From assembly GCA_037074765.1 (NCBI GenBank), contig JBAMDO010000113.1:62001-126000 (forward strand): a stretch of DNA of 64,000 nucleotides, read 5' to 3'. The notes beneath the pieces were generated by a model. That model searched no databases. It was not told where the DNA came from and saw only the letters and a list, made by a program, of their open reading frames with translations. Shown here one piece after another: positions 1 to 14,500 of the stretch (the stretch's first letter is position 1; every line of letters starts with the position of its first letter). Source of the stretch: Mansonella perstans. Its lineage: Eukaryota; Nematoda; Chromadorea; Rhabditida; Onchocercidae. A program made the position numbers and the translations under genes.

Positions 1-108
1 AGCAAATTTCGCCGAAGCTTTCATCAGTCTTTTGGAATTCCAAAAACTGAAAATGAAATCCGGTTCCCGCAACTGCTACTACCTGCTTCTTCAGGCCAAT
101 GCCCTTAA
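1..108 (+). CDS. Possible 3' end of a gene cut by the window edge
   Basis: An open frame runs from base 1 to a TAA at 106-108 (35 codons). This stretch and the next 100 bases are clearly richer in G and C than the rest of the window, as exons here tend to be. The peptide starts SKFRRSFHQSF and ends in SSGQCP. A basic-aromatic stretch followed by a polar tail would suit the membrane-proximal tail of a seven-helix receptor, but that is only an impression. Without the upstream exons no family can be named, and it could be chance or untranslated sequence. Confidence 0.28.
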   Translation, partial: SKFRRSFHQSFGIPKTENEIRFPQLLLPASSGQCP

Positions 109-3100
109 TCGGTGACTACTTGTAAAGAGGCCCGAATGGTTAATGACGGTGGCCCGATTCGCTTGTTGCTCATTAGGGACGTTCCTTTACTAACATTGTG
201 GTACTCTTATTTAAATGTAATGCTAAGATAGATAGGTCAATTAATCAGAAATCGAAAATCGAAGTTGCATTTGGCCAAGACTTATTTGTAGTTGAATTGA
301 ATTAAAACTTTACCATATCTGACAATGTTGAGTATCATATCTGACAATGTTGAGTACCATATCTGACAATGTTGCAAATCAAATTGAACCTAATTCGTAA
401 GCAAAATTCTTTAAGATATTTGCCAATATAAATACATCTTTCTGTGCATGAAATGGACAAAAGCGCTCATATCATCAAATATGCTACTCATCCATCTCTT
501 ATACATTGTATCGCTTTAGGAAACCTTTCACGCTGATGATATTCAAAAATATACGACATTTAAATTTATCACTCATATCTTATTTCCAAATATTATCGAT
601 TTGCCGATATATTTTTTGCTTCTATTAACTATTTTGATATTTAAGTTCAAAAATTAGCTTTAATTTTTTCTTTCTCTTATTATTTGTGCAATTAATGATA
701 TTGCATCTAAGATCACAAATAAAGCGTCTTTTAACTACTTGAATAACTTCTTTCAAATATATAACTTTTTGAAACAAGATACAAATACACGCACACATAC
801 ACGGATAAATACACGTAAGTACACGCATATATTATGTGCAGTGTATGTATGTGTGGTATGGTTGATCAATGAATTCAATTCCTGGAATTTTTTTGGGAAA
901 AAATCACTGACAAAAGAAATCATTTATACTGTATTTTCAAATTTTTACATAAGGAAAAAAAATTATCGATTACCTGCTATTATTTTTTATCAATTGCTCA
1001 GATAAATCAATTTGGCCCGAAAATAATTAAATCCCATAAATAATTCCACTACTTTGGACTACCTTTGAACTCTGCATTTTTTAATTTCGTGAATCTGAAA
1101 TCGATGAATCTGAAATTGGAATCCCGAATAATTAATTGCAATTGTTTTTATAATTTACACACTAGATTTTGGTTTTACTCAAATCTTCTTTCATTTATTC
1201 GCATCACAGTTCCTTCAATCTTATGACCTCGAGAATTATGAGTTCAATGTCATAAATGTCAGGATGAAACTTAATTGTTGCTATAAGTGTGAAGTTGACA
1301 AAATAATGTTACTTAAAAAGTGTGGATTTTAATTATTAATCAAAAATTTGTAAATTTTGTAAGTCATAGAATTTAAATGGCTCGAATATCAAATGATAAC
1401 TAAATTGGTGGACCAACGAGAAAAGGCAAAATTGTGAGGTTTACTTGAAGATAAAAGTGCAATATATGCAAGAAACTAAAGCCTTACTGGATTTAAATTT
1501 TAAAGTAACTTTCTAAAGCCTAAAAAAGAAGCTCAGAATGATTTCTCCGCCATAATTAATTTAAGTTTATTGTGACGAATTTAAACTCGGTGACTGAGAA
1601 AGGGAAATACTGGACGTTAGCATAAAATACTCACTAATAATGAACTAAAAGTTACACATTTCTTGTAGAGTCTCTATTTCACTTCCAGTGGGCACCACAA
1701 TTTTTCCCGTAATTGTTTGTTTTCATTGTTTATACGCAGTTGTACGAATTAAAAGGCTTCTTTTTCGGTGATCAGGGAGATTTTTTTTCTTTAAATGGAA
1801 TAAAAAAAATTGAGATGTCAAACGTAATCTTCAGATAACGCGGCTGGAAGGCTGCAATAGTTTCTGTCTACGAAATATGTGTCTTTTTCACGGTCGTCTC
1901 TGTGAAGACACGTGTTCCTTTTATGGTTTTCCTTTAATATGCGTGTTTTTCGATGTTTCTGACATCTTTTGATAGAAGTTATTTACTTCTCTCTATGCTT
2001 CCATGTCTTCACTTATGTACATATTTTTTAGTAATTTATGTTGGAAAGTGAGAGGAGAGGTCAAATATGCACATGAATTTCGTGTTCAATTTGAAGACAT
2101 TCACGTGATTCACGCTTATCTTTCGTATATTTCTCTAAAAAAACATTTTTTTAAATCTCACAATGCCATTTAGCTCTCATTGGTCATTGGTCATTGGTCA
2201 TTAATTGCTATTTTCTTATGCTTGTTTTATGCAATATTTCCTGTAAACGACTCAGTTCTTGTGAAATGTTTATTAATTTATGGCCATTCATTGTATTTCA
2301 GGTTTCTTTTCAAAATGAATCAGGAAACAGGAAACATTTTCATCCATTTGCCATTCCAGTATAATGTGCTTAAGAAATTATTTTCTGCACTAAAATTACA
2401 GCAACGAAATCAACTTGATAATTATTTGGGAAAATCGAGGAGGAAAGCAAAACGGCATCACAAAAATTTATTTACATGTTTTAAGAAAGAAAAAGACTTG
2501 ATTAATCAATGAAAAGCAGTATTAAAAAATGAGCTGGTATCAATTTTGGTAAGTATACGATTCTGTGAAAATAATTGATCTATCGATTATTTGGGAAAAT
2601 TTAGAAGGAAATAAAAAAGTACCATCGAAATAATCTTACAAAGTTTCAATTTTATCATCTAATCATTCATTCGGCTGATAGTCTCTAGAGCTATTCATGT
2701 AAAACTCATTTACTGAGTGCGCTATCTGCCGTTCATTCATGTTAGCAGCCGAGGGAAACCAAATGATTGTAAAATTTTGGATGATCATCTTGAACTTATT
2801 TCAGCCAATAATCATAATTTTCGACAGCATTTCACGTTTCTGCACCACCAAATTGATTTTTTTTTTGATTAATTGATTTTAAGTGATTTTATTCGATTAG
2901 CATCAATTTCCTAATTTTCAAATAATACGAATAGAAAATTCATTAGAAATTAGTTAACTGGGAAAGCGAAAATAAAAAATGAAAGAAATCGAAGACGAAA
3001 GATACAAATCACTGGTGAAGGAAATGAAAAAATACATGAATGATTTATATTCAAAAATTGATAATTGAAAATTATTATGGAGCAAATCCTTCTGTCCTCA

Positions 3101-6100
3101 TCGAAAGGTCTTAATTTCATTAGTGTTACTTCTTACAGCCATCTCAGTGCTCATTGTTCCATTATTCAAGTAAAATATTTTCTCTCATTGCATATTTTAT
3201 AGAATGTACAGCGATATCGTAATGCATTAATTTTTTAGAAATAAGTGAATTCAAGCATAATATCCGATTTTGCGTTTGTTGTACTAAGTTGTGCTAAGCA
3301 GATTTTGCCACCATCATTTATAAATTTCTAATTAAGTTCGTTTCTATTTTTCGAGTAGTCGATCATATTACTTTTTTATTTGTTTTCAGAATATATTATG
3401 CAACGTGGAAAACTAATCAGTATTGTTCCTTAAGAAATCTGAAAGCGATGTGATTTTTATCTCGGATTACATAAGAAATTATGTACGGGACAAAATTCTT
3501 CACTTGTCAAGTGCTCTTTTAAATCTCATATAGTTGCAATGTCAGGTACTATTTCTTCACGGGCAAGTATTCATTTCGTCATGAGATTACAATCAAGTTT
3601 GTAATTTCTTTGTGTCTGGATTTGGAAATAAGTCGGTTTTTAATGATAATTTTTTAATAGGAAATCGGAAGTATTTATTCGTGCATAAAATTACAATATT
3701 TAGCGTCTACGATATAATTTTATACTAATTATGTTTGTGTAACTAATTATTGTAAATTTATTTGCAGGAAAATATTTTTATCCTTATTTTATATGATTTG
3801 CTCGTTCAACTGATTATATTTATAGAAATTAATATTCAAATATTTGTTTCTCACACATATGGCAAAGTGTGTTAATCACTTTGACAACTCTGCAATTTCC
3901 AAACTTATATGAGTATTTTGATAATTTCAAGTGGTGTAAATATTATTTATTATATGTTATTACTAATTCTTTAACTTTAATGTTACTGATATACTGCGAC
4001 ATAAATCGTATAACTTTTCCAGATCTAATATTACTGATATCCTGATGAAATTTACGATTGAAGCTAATTGTAAGCAGACTTTTTTTTCATTTAAAAATTA
4101 TTTTCATATACTACCGTTTTCATGTACATTTAGCTTGTTATTGTACTGATACTATCATTATAATGTCAGAGTGATACGAATAGGAATTAGAAAGAAGTTC
4201 ATTAATTACGCCTGTTTAAAAATTTTGCTGGGTAATTTCACTCCTAAAAAAATGATGACTACAATTATATAAATTTGATTAATTAATTGTTTGTTTGGTT
4301 TTCGCAAATTTTTTTTGTGATATACTAATGTTTTATTTTCCTTAAATTTTTTCTCATACTTCAAAATTTTCTTCTCAAATTTTTTGCAAATATTAATATT
4401 TTTGTTGCATATTTATCATTTATTGTTTCATACGAAAAAAAAAAGAGAAATATAACAAAAAAGCCTAATTTGTCTTTTACATTAAGGAATGCAGATAATA
4501 AAAGTCTTAAAAATTTATATTTTTAAAAAAGCCTTAAAAAAAATATAAAAGCCTTTGGTTAGCTTTAAAAATAGTGCAATGAATGATATGTACATGTATA
4601 TTACGAAGATCATGAAAGAATGAGAATGGCAACAAATGATTTATATCTTGATTGGTATCGTGATCAGCACAACAATTAAATGGAGCAGGTTATCGATTGT
4701 CAAAATGAATTGTTTTAAAACATGGCGACATTTTGATGCATTCGTAGCTGTATGATTATATCTATTTACTGATAATATGTTTATTTATATAAAACTCGAT
4801 CTATTACATTCTTCTTTTCTTTTATTTCCCTCATTAATGTAAGGTATTTGAGATGCATTTTTCACTTCATTAAATATTGATTTGTTGAATGAATAAAAAT
4901 AAATCAAATTTCAATGTGTGTATTTGATTGCATTGTTAAATACTTTTTTCATCATATATCAATGCCGATTATAATGTAATATTGAAGCGAATATGTTTGA
5001 GATGAGAATTTTATTTAGAAAAGTGAAAAGCATTCAATTTTTCAGGAATTCAATTTGTGTAATAATGCTAGTGCTCGAATTAATTGTATTAGCAAATCAA
5101 AACTGGAAATATTCTCGATAAATCACAAGTAAGTGGCAGGAATTATTATAAGATTAGAAGATAAATAATTGTTCATATCTTATTGGCTAATAGTTTAGAT
5201 TTGTTTAGATTTGTTTGCACCAAATTAATTGGCTTCATTTCATTTATATTATCATAAACTTTTTTTCATAACTTTTTGTAAAAATTATATTTGGCTTGTA
5301 TTTACATCAGAAATTAATGTGAAAGAATAACAACAAAATAGATTCCTCGAAATAGCAAAAGCAATTTAGATTCAATTATTCGTTTACCTTTCTTTTTTCT
5401 TTTCCATATTTTATTTTATTGTTTAATTTCGTACTGTGATTTAGAACTATTGAAAGGAAGTAATTTTGAGTTTTTTTTTCTTAAGCATTTCAGGTCATGG
5501 ATCAGTGATGAGCTTTCATCTATTTAATGATAGTTTGTTGCTTTTCAATTTCAGATTTTTGTATTTGGAAAATATAGATTGATATTCATTACAAATTTGA
5601 AAAGGAACAAACATTATCGCTTATAAAATTCCTTCTTTTCTGTCAAATTTTAAAATAACAACTAAATAAGGTCAATCATTCGATTTCTTTTTCATGCATC
5701 AACATTTAGGCGTCATTTAAGAGCATCACAGGTGAATATTCTTGTTGCTTATTTGATTTTGCAGAGATATTAGCTTTTCCTGTGTGTTTTGATTCTTTTC
5801 GATTCTTAAAACAAATTTAACAGATTTGAGAGTTGATAATTAGATATGAGTGACATTACGGATGGAAAGAAGTGCAAGGAAGGAAATACAAGTGTTATAA
5901 GTTATAATCAACAGCAAGGCAATTATTTACAAAATTATTGGAAGAAATGTAAAGAAATGTTTTTTTCAGAGATAATTAAAAATATATTCACTTATCTATA
6001 CAGGAGATATTCGTCTACTTCATCTCAATTTCTTATGAATTGATTTTTTTAAAGTAAACATTAAAATCAATATTTTTTCAATTCAATTTTATTATAGACA

Positions 6101-6445
6101 AACAAGATTACATAGGAATATTCGTATTCAACAAAGAATTAGCAAATTTATTTGTTCGTTGACATTAAATTCAATGACTTAGGATAATTTCTAAATGAAT
6201 ATAATGTTAACATCAAAATTTTCAATTGGATTGATGTAACTCTTCAATGATACATCGAAATAATCAACTGTAATTATTCTAAAAATTTCTATCTTATCAT
6301 TTTTTTTTGTTCAGATTTCATGGTTTTTTCAATATCAAAGGATCACGCTGCTTTTAAATTGTTGTATTTTTGATTGATTAGAAAGATATTTCAGCACCAA
6401 TATTTGATTATTTGAATTTCAAATCAACTTTTATGTATGTAAATT
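109..6445. other. Long stretch without a recognisable gene
   Basis: About 6.3 kb of AT-rich DNA. I see short open frames only (for example 2180-2512 and 5846-6043 on +), none with a recognisable domain. It holds a three-copy 22-bp repeat near base 314 and a short run of the 8-mer TTGGTCAT near 2180. The part nearest the ZIP9 gene may contain its promoter and 5' untranslated exons. Confidence 0.6.
314..374. repeat. 22-bp tandem repeat, three copies
   Basis: The core CATATCTGACAATGTTG occurs at 314, 336 and 358, exactly 22 bases apart, with one variable base in the linker. Confidence 0.85.
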
Positions 6446-9400
6446 ATGGCTAGCTTCTACTTATTGCTGTATTTATCAGTTGCGTTGTTTGTTGGAAGTT
6501 TTTTGGCTGGATTAATACCTCTTGCACTCAACATGTCTGAGGTGCATTAATCTTTAGAATAACTTCTTTCTTAATTTTTTGAACTTTTTATAGCCAAACT
6601 TAACTATGACATTTCTTTTTTGTGATTTCTTTTAACAAATTTTCAAAATATTAAATAAGCGCAATTGCTGTGAATAGTTTAGCTTGAAACATGAAAAGAC
6701 AAAACGCAATTTAGTCTGCGAAAATTTTTTACTGAAATGAGTTTTTCAGAAGCGGATACGTTTATTGAGCACATTTGGAGCAGGTTTATTGGTTGGCACA
6801 GCTTTATCTGTTATTGTTCCGGAAGGTGTTGAAACACTGTACGTTGTTCATACTGGTACATCATTTCTCTTCTTCTTTTCTTTTTTTTTTCTTATGATGA
6901 AGTTTTGAGAAGTTTGTATATTTTGGAAAATATCACGAGTTTAAGCACGGAGCAATTTTTTCCTTTATGCAAGTTTAGTAAAGTTATAATTCTTGCGAAG
7001 AGTTATCTTGGAAGCTTGATTACATTATAGTTTGATATTAGTGAAATATGTGAAAATTTGTGAAGTTTAATTCAAGCCAAGAAGGCTTATTGCTGAGATC
7101 AGTGAATCAGAAACATTAATAACTTGACTAGTAGGTCGATGAAACAAAATTATTTGAATGATAGGCATTAAAAATTTTTATTGGGGATAAATTATGTTCT
7201 CTTCAATATAAATTTCCTTTTAAACTTGACATGATGTTTCATAAAAAAGTTTATATTGAAGAGCTGGATCAGTCAGTATCTTGCTGATGAATTTGTTAGG
7301 TGTTGTGATGAAATGATCCTTGAAATAATTAATTCATGCCTTTAATTGATGATTGTAACATATTTATTGATCATTTAGTGTGAGTAAATTTTTATTGCAT
7401 AATTAAAATAATTTGCCGTTCGATTGGAAATAATGAAAGATTTTTTTCTTGATTCAATCAGGGCGATAAAATGTATTTGTATAAAACTTGCTTCGTTTGA
7501 AATATGTTTTTTTTAGAGAAGTATCTGCACAATGCAGATATAAGCCCGACTGCTGCTATGAATCAAAATGATGTATCGATTTCACTAAAACATCCTGCAC
7601 CATCAAGTCAAGGGCATGTTTCTTTCCTTTTCCGTACTTCAAAGTAAAAAATTTTTTCTGTCAAAGATTGCAATTAAATCAGTTAAAATTGCAGAAATTT
7701 AAGAAAATTCGAGTCACTTTCATCAGTCTTTTGGGCATTTTAAAAAACTTTTTTATTACGAGACTAGTGAATTGTGCATAAGTAAATTTAATTGGAATCA
7801 AAAAATTCATTAACTGTGATTCCCGTTGTTAATGAATCTATGTTGTAGATTTTGCAAAATTTTATTTCTATCCTAAAATTACTGTAATGGCTTAAATTAA
7901 TAAATTTATATTTATACTATTTTTAGCGAAAAAATAAATCATTCAACAGATTCTCACAACAATGATATTAGGAAAGAAATGGTACAACAAGTGCAACAAA
8001 GTTCTGTTATTATCAACAAAAAAGGTATATTACGCCATATAAAAAATTAGGATCCAAGTGCTTCAAGAAATGGCATTGATTTACGGATGACCTGATAAAC
8101 AACAAATTAATAGACCAATTTAACAGTCATTTTTTGAACTTAATCTAATCTCTCCTATATCGGTTGATAAAATTGATCGTTATCAATACTGTTATAATCA
8201 TCTTTTCTCTCTGCTACAATATGGTTCAACCTTAATTCTCAAGTTAATAGTCTAATTTAACATAGCCTATTTCCAATATTTATTTATTACATACATTCAG
8301 TTGTGCCGTGATGCAACGCATATGACATTGAATGATCAGAAAATTTTGTTAGAAAATCTTAATAGTTTTGTTTATTGAAGTTGTTCTACGAATTTGTAGA
8401 ATTTTTTCAACTTTTTGCAGAAAATGATGAGCATGGGCACCTCAATGCGTCAATTAATTTCAGTGCGATAAATAAGTCAATAGGATATTCATTAATTGTT
8501 GGTTTCTTATTTATGTTTCTTGTTGATCAAATTTCAAAATATTTATCAACTAAAGGTTAGTTTTGACAATGATACCTGTTTTTTCGTTTTGTTTAAAGCA
8601 ATTTTTTCTGATAAACAATTTACATGATGTATCCAGTGTAATACCGAAGTAAATAATTTTGAGTTCTCGTAAAAATTAATTTAGATCTTAAAATATTATT
8701 TATTTTTAATTTAGTTGTTAGTTTCTCGGTTCTCATGATAATGAGATCTCACATGAAACTGGATTTCTCCCTCCATCTTACTTCGAAAACAAGACCTGCT
8801 ATGGCCGCCTTTAAATAATTTTGATTTAAGACATCTGTTAGCACCCAAGGATTTCTTCCTTTTGTATGAATTTCCTTGTGAAATATTAACTTTATCAAAA
8901 CAGTCGAGTTGTATTGCTTTAATAACATCTGATGAATTCAAGGATTTTATAGTTCTAGATTTTTTATCATTTTTTTTGATAATTATAATGGAGGTATCAA
9001 GCTGGATTTCAGGTGGTGACCGTACACATTTTAAATTAACGGCAACGACTGGTTTGGTAGTGCATGCAGCTGGTATGCCTTTACTCAAGTTTTTATTTCT
9101 GATTATTGTGTGATTTATTTGTGGATTTGGTTAAAATTGAAATTAAATTGAAGTTATAGCTGAAAATTCAATTTTTTTTTTGTTAAATTGGAAATTTTAG
9201 ATTTGTGTTTGTTGAAATCATACATTTTAGTGGAAAATTTTTAAATCACTTTTTGAAAATAAAATTTAATTCTATTTAATAGTATTTGCAGCTGATGGAG
9301 TCGCTTTTGGCAGTGCATTTGCAACAAATCGCACTGGCGTTCAATTTATTATTTTCTTTGCCATAATGCTTCATAAGGTTGGTTTTTATCATTCTGTTAC

Positions 9401-10675
9401 ACTGTTAAAATTATTTGCTGGATTTAAACCTTAATCCACAAATTGTTGGGCAAATTCGATCTTTATTGCATCTCTGTTGATGTCATCAAGCACTTTCATA
9501 TAAATAGTATTGATTCTTTCCTGTTTCATAGTTAATATAATAACTTTATTTCATTTTTTTAACTAGACAATTTGTTCTGTCACTTGTTTCTGACTTATTC
9601 CCTGTTTAGTTTATTATTCACAGAGCTTCTGACTTTTAAACTTTCGATTTCTGAAAAAAAACATACCTTTCAAAATTCAAGATCTGTGTTAGCGTTTGCT
9701 TAACTTAGCATGATTCTGCCGTTTTATTGCCGTAATTATTTTTAATTTCCACTATCGAAATTATCAAAACATCTATTATTTTGATAATCCATTATCAAAA
9801 CATGTATTAGATTTCTTCACAGTTCTATCTTTCCTTTTACATAACTTCTGTGTGATAAAATACTTCAACTCTCATATTTCAAGTTTCGAAATATTTGAAC
9901 ATATTAAAGGCTCCAGCGGCGTTCGGTCTGGTCAGTTTTCTTTTGGTGGAAGGTATTGAACGGTTCAGGATACGTCGTCATTTAACGATCTTCTCAATTG
10001 CAGCTCCAGTAGCTGCACTGGTCACATATTATCTAATTATTGTTGTGAGTTTTTAAAACTTTTTTTGTTTGAAACATGCAGTAATCGATGCGTTTTCATT
10101 TCTGCTTTTAAATTCCAGTTTGAAAACGATAAGTCTTCAGCAGATTCGGCAACTGGAGTACTGATGTTATTTTCGGCTGGAACATTTTTGTATGTTGCAA
10201 CTGTACATGTACTTCCTGAGTTGGTGAGTCTGTAAAACTATTCCAGAAAAAAAGGGTTAAAGTGATATATCTAAAATGGAATTCCATTCCATGAAGCATC
10301 CATGAATGCTGAAAACTGTGAACATTTTTATTAGCTATATTTTTTGTAGGGTTATATTTGCTTACTGCTTATTCGTGTTAGTTTAATGACAAAATTTCGA
10401 TAATCTTTCTCGTCGATATAGAGCTTGTAGACACTAAGCTGCATACACTGATCATCTGTATATATCATAAATAATTTAAATACACAACAGGAAAGAATTT
10501 CTTTCAGATGGCCTCGAATGTCAAAGATTACCAGTTAGTGAATAGCGATGCAGAAGGAAGTAGTCGAGGATACAATGAATCAACAGCATCTTTAAAACTT
10601 ATCGAGTTCATTTTAGTTTTTGTTGGCGCAATTAGTCCGTTACTTTTAATTAGTAGCCATTCTCATTCGCACTAA
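6446..10675 (+). CDS. SLC39A9: ZIP9-type zinc transporter (SLC39A9 family)
   Basis: Multipass zinc importer of the ZIP family, ZIP9 branch; vertebrate members act at the Golgi and plasma membrane. Ten exons join in phase: 6446-6541, 6750-6855, 7517-7643, 7927-8024, 8421-8555, 9013-9072, 9292-9377, 9910-10044, 10119-10223, 10508-10675, giving 371 residues. Helix 1 carries AGLIPLALN and helix 2 [17 protein letters not shown]. The metal-site helices are present: [12 protein letters not shown] (His205, Asp209) and [12 protein letters not shown] (His235). The C-terminus ends in a His-Ser tail (SHSHSH). At 371 residues it is longer than the roughly 307 of human ZIP9; the extra length lies in a polar loop after helix 2 (residues about 68-160). 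Exon 3 must use the donor at 7644 to keep frame. The exon 8 acceptor (TTAAAG) is weak. NDOR1 follows 0.9 kb downstream on the same strand. Confidence 0.93.
7201..7261. repeat. Short perfect inverted repeat in a ZIP9 intron
   Basis: CTTCAATATAAA at 7201-7212 is the exact reverse complement of 7250-7261, with 37 bases between, so the intron RNA could fold into a hairpin. No function is evident. Confidence 0.6.
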
Positions 10676-11565
10676 TTTTTGTTATTAAAGTATTTCTTGG
10701 AGTAGCGAAATAACTACGGTATTTTGTGCTTTCAAAGTTAAATTATGTTTTGCCTTAAGTAAACTGTATGAATACAAATATAAAAGGTAACATTAACAGT
10801 ATTAAAATTGTCATAAGTAATATAAATTTGTTATCATTTTGAGATTTATAATAAAATATGTTTTTATTAAAAATATATTGCATTTGTTATATGCTATAGA
10901 ATAGCAGATAGTCATGATTACTTGATTACTGTAAATTGGAATATTGATTTCTTGATAAATAAAATAACTTAAGTTGATCGATAAACGAATTTAATATAGC
11001 GAATTTAGCTGCAAACCAAATAAAATAATAGGTTTGTGCTGTCAAATAAGATGCATTGAGCTGTTTGTATGGCTTATAACGGAGCTAATTCTAGACTAAT
11101 GAAATTTAGCGAAATAACTGCCGAGCAAAAAAACAGTAGATAAATAAAGGTTCCTCTTATTTTTTCCAAATATCGACGAATCTGATACCGTTTTCTTAAT
11201 AAATAAAGTGAGGGAAAGGAAGCTTTGCGGAAGCGGTGAGTGACGTTTTGATAAGAATTACACAAGTTTAAAAAGTTGTCAAGTTTTTGAAGTAGAAAAA
11301 TTAAATTTTTGATTCCGGTAAGCTTGATATATTGAATCAGGAGAAATGAATCTGAGTAAGATATATTGAAATGTAAAATTTGAAATATAGATATTCTCAT
11401 TTTCATTTGCTGATAAGAAAAGTGAATTTATATCACTAAAAGCGAGTACTTTGTTCTTTTTCTGAAATTCTTGTTCTCGTTATCAGCATTTGTTAATTTC
11501 GGTTCTTCTCAAAATTTGAAAATTTCGAAAGTTAAAGTTTTTTCATCTTTTTAAGATCGCTGGAA
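10676..11565. other. ZIP9 3' region and NDOR1 leader
   Basis: An AATAAA at 10850-10855, 175 bases after the ZIP9 stop, is a good poly(A) signal candidate. An acceptor-like TTTTTAAG ends at 11555, ten bases before the NDOR1 start, and would suit spliced-leader addition. The open frame on - at 11074-11406 has no recognisable features and is probably chance. Confidence 0.5.
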
Positions 11566-14500
11566 ATGTCATCCTCATCTTTTTTCACATTAAAAATTCT
11601 TTATGGTACTGAGACAGGTAATGCTCAGGATGTTGCGGAAACGTTATGGAATGATGCACGATATCGTAATATCCCAGCTGAAGTGTATAATTTTGGAGAT
11701 TATGTGGTGCAGGTCTCAGAATTTTCTCTATTTTCATGAATATTTTTCACAAAGCGAAAATTTTTTCCTATTTTCATTAGAAAGCTTTCTGACAAATTAA
11801 TTTATTTGTCATTGATTTACTATTGTAGTTTTTTCTCGAAGTTATATTTTTAGAGAGATTTCGGTTATTTTCAGCAATAATTTTAAAGAATTACATGAAA
11901 TTTCATATTAGAAATTATTATTCAGTCATAGAAAATAGAAATCGATTATCTGGTGTTAAAATGCAATAGATAGCATGATTTATATTATTGTTTTTAGTTT
12001 GCGGGATTCTACCGGATAGATCTGTTTAAAGATTCAAAAATTATATTCACATCATTAGTTAGTGTCAAGATTTTACTTATAATTTTTTCATTAATCAATT
12101 TATCCTTTGTATTTCATGTATTATCAAATGTGAAATGCAGTATATTTCCGTTTTTGATAATCTATTTTCAGAATTTGAACAACGAGCATTGCGTAGTATT
12201 TGTAATTTCAACCAGTGGGCAAGGTGAAATGCCAGCTAGTATACGTCAAAACTGGAGAATTTTGTGCAATAAAGCATTACCTAAAGATTTGTTGCAAAAT
12301 GTAAATTCATTTCAAAATTTCAGTTGAGAATTTTGTTTTCAAATTTTTTATTTCTTCAAGTGAATAGCTTTATCAGCTTCTTTCATTATTATTGCAAAAT
12401 ATTCTTTGGATTTCCATGAATGCTCTTTTCTTCTGTACTATTTTATATTTGATAGAATTTTTGCGATATTTAAAACATTTGATTAAATTATTTAAGCACA
12501 CAGTATTTTCTATGGTTATTTAATTGAAAATTCCTCCTTATTACTGCTACCGTACTTTTGTATCAAGCTTTTTTGTGTTAAGTCCAATAGAAATATACAT
12601 TTTATATAATAACCTATCATATATATCCGCTAATTTCAGGTTCATTTAACTGTCCTTGGACTTGGTGATTCGACTTATCAAAAATACAATTTTGCAGGAA
12701 AGAAGTTATACCGAAGGTAGGTATTTATTAAATGTACAATAATTATGTATATTCGCTCCATGCAAAAAAAATAGCACTTACATAAAATCCTTGGAGTAAA
12801 TTTGAAATATTGCAGGTTAAGCCAGTTAGGTCCATCATTTCTGACGGAATTAACTTTAGCCGACGATCAGCATGAATTAGGCATCGAAGGAACGTATGAG
12901 TCATTTCGGGATGAATTATTTCAACAAATCTGGAAAATGGATTTATATCCGGTAATATGTGAACGAAACATTTTAAATGATACATCAGTCTCTATTTCTT
13001 GAAAATTTAAAAGCAAATAAACTTGATGCTTTTCCCATAAATAGAAATTACTTTACAATTTTAAATTCATCAGTTACTTGAAGCAATCCTGTAGGATATT
13101 ATTTGAATCCTGATGATAGTAAATGTTTGCCGTCACGTTATGAAATCAGTTACGATGTGAATCCTTTGCCAGTTCATAACAATAGCAAGGAAAATTCTTT
13201 CATAGAAACAACAGTTATAAACAATGAACGGTTAACAGCGGAAACTCATTTTCAGGTATTTTTATTTTGAACATACATTTGAATTTGACATTTCTAAGTA
13301 TATCTTAAAGCAAAAAGTATGTATATATAAGACCCTCATTTATTTTCTCAAGTTTATATTAAAAGTTATTATCAGTAACCTGCCCATATTTAGAAGCAGT
13401 CTTGATTGTTTCAAAAAATAAAATAAATGAGAGTCTTGTCCTTACATTTATAAATTTTTTAAAAGTTTTTTTTTTATATTAATTGTTTGCATATTTTCCG
13501 GATACACGATTGATCACAATAGCCAACAATATCGAAGGACTTAGGTATGAATTTTATTATCACATATCTTTTTAATCTTTGATAATTATATGTTTTAAAG
13601 ACTTTTTTTATGCATTTATAAAGTTATATTAAAAATATTATTACAAATACTGCTATTCACTTGTAGTTATTCTCCTGGTGATGTACTGATGGTACATCCG
13701 AATAATCTGAACGAAACAGTTAGCATGGCTTATAAAGCGTTGGATATTAATGATGATCTACTGGATCAACCTATCACGTTACGGTCACGTGAAAATTGTA
13801 TCCCACTGCCTCCTACTTATTTTTATAAAGGTAAAACTTTTTTTTAAATTTCCAACAAACATTTAATAGTAAGAAAGTAGATTTTTCAAGTGCTTTTCAA
13901 ATTTTTTTTTATAAAAGCAAGTGGGAGCTTCTAGTAGTCATATCTATTTTCTTGTCTATCAGATATAATTTTAACTCTTCGATTAGATTTAATTTTTCCA
14001 AGTTTAAAAAAAGATCTCAAGTTCTAGGTATATTATCGTTACGGCGATGTTTTGAATGTTACTTTGATTACAAATGATTCCACGGCGATCATTTTTTCGT
14101 ACACTGGGGAAGCTATCAACAGTAAACGATGAGAAGAATCGACTTCTTGAACTGGCGAAATATATTGTAAACTATAAATTTCATTTTGCTAATTTAACAT
14201 TTTGTCTTATTCACAACTTTTTCAATTCATTGGTTCCCAGAATGACTGCATGGATTATTTTGTCTCATATACAACTCGTTCAATCTACTGGTTTTCAGGA
14301 TGATTACATAGATTATTGTTGGAGGCCTAGGCGAACAATTGCAGAAACATTGCGAGATTTTCATGCAACAGCTCGAAATATACCCGTGGAAATGTTTTTC
14401 GAAGTTTTTCCTTCCATTCGCCCACGGGCATTTAGCATTGCTTCATGTCCTCTAACGCATGCTGCCATCCAATTACTCGTTGCTAAAGTTAGATTTTTTA

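Noticed and set aside
2180..2512. 110-codon open frame on +
   Set aside because: It starts in a short TTGGTCAT repeat, mixes a hydrophobic start with a Lys-rich end, and shows no family resemblance; kept only as intergenic.
11074..11406. 110-codon open frame on the - strand
   Set aside because: It overlaps the region between ZIP9 and NDOR1, has no motif, and frames of this length are expected occasionally by chance in 64 kb.
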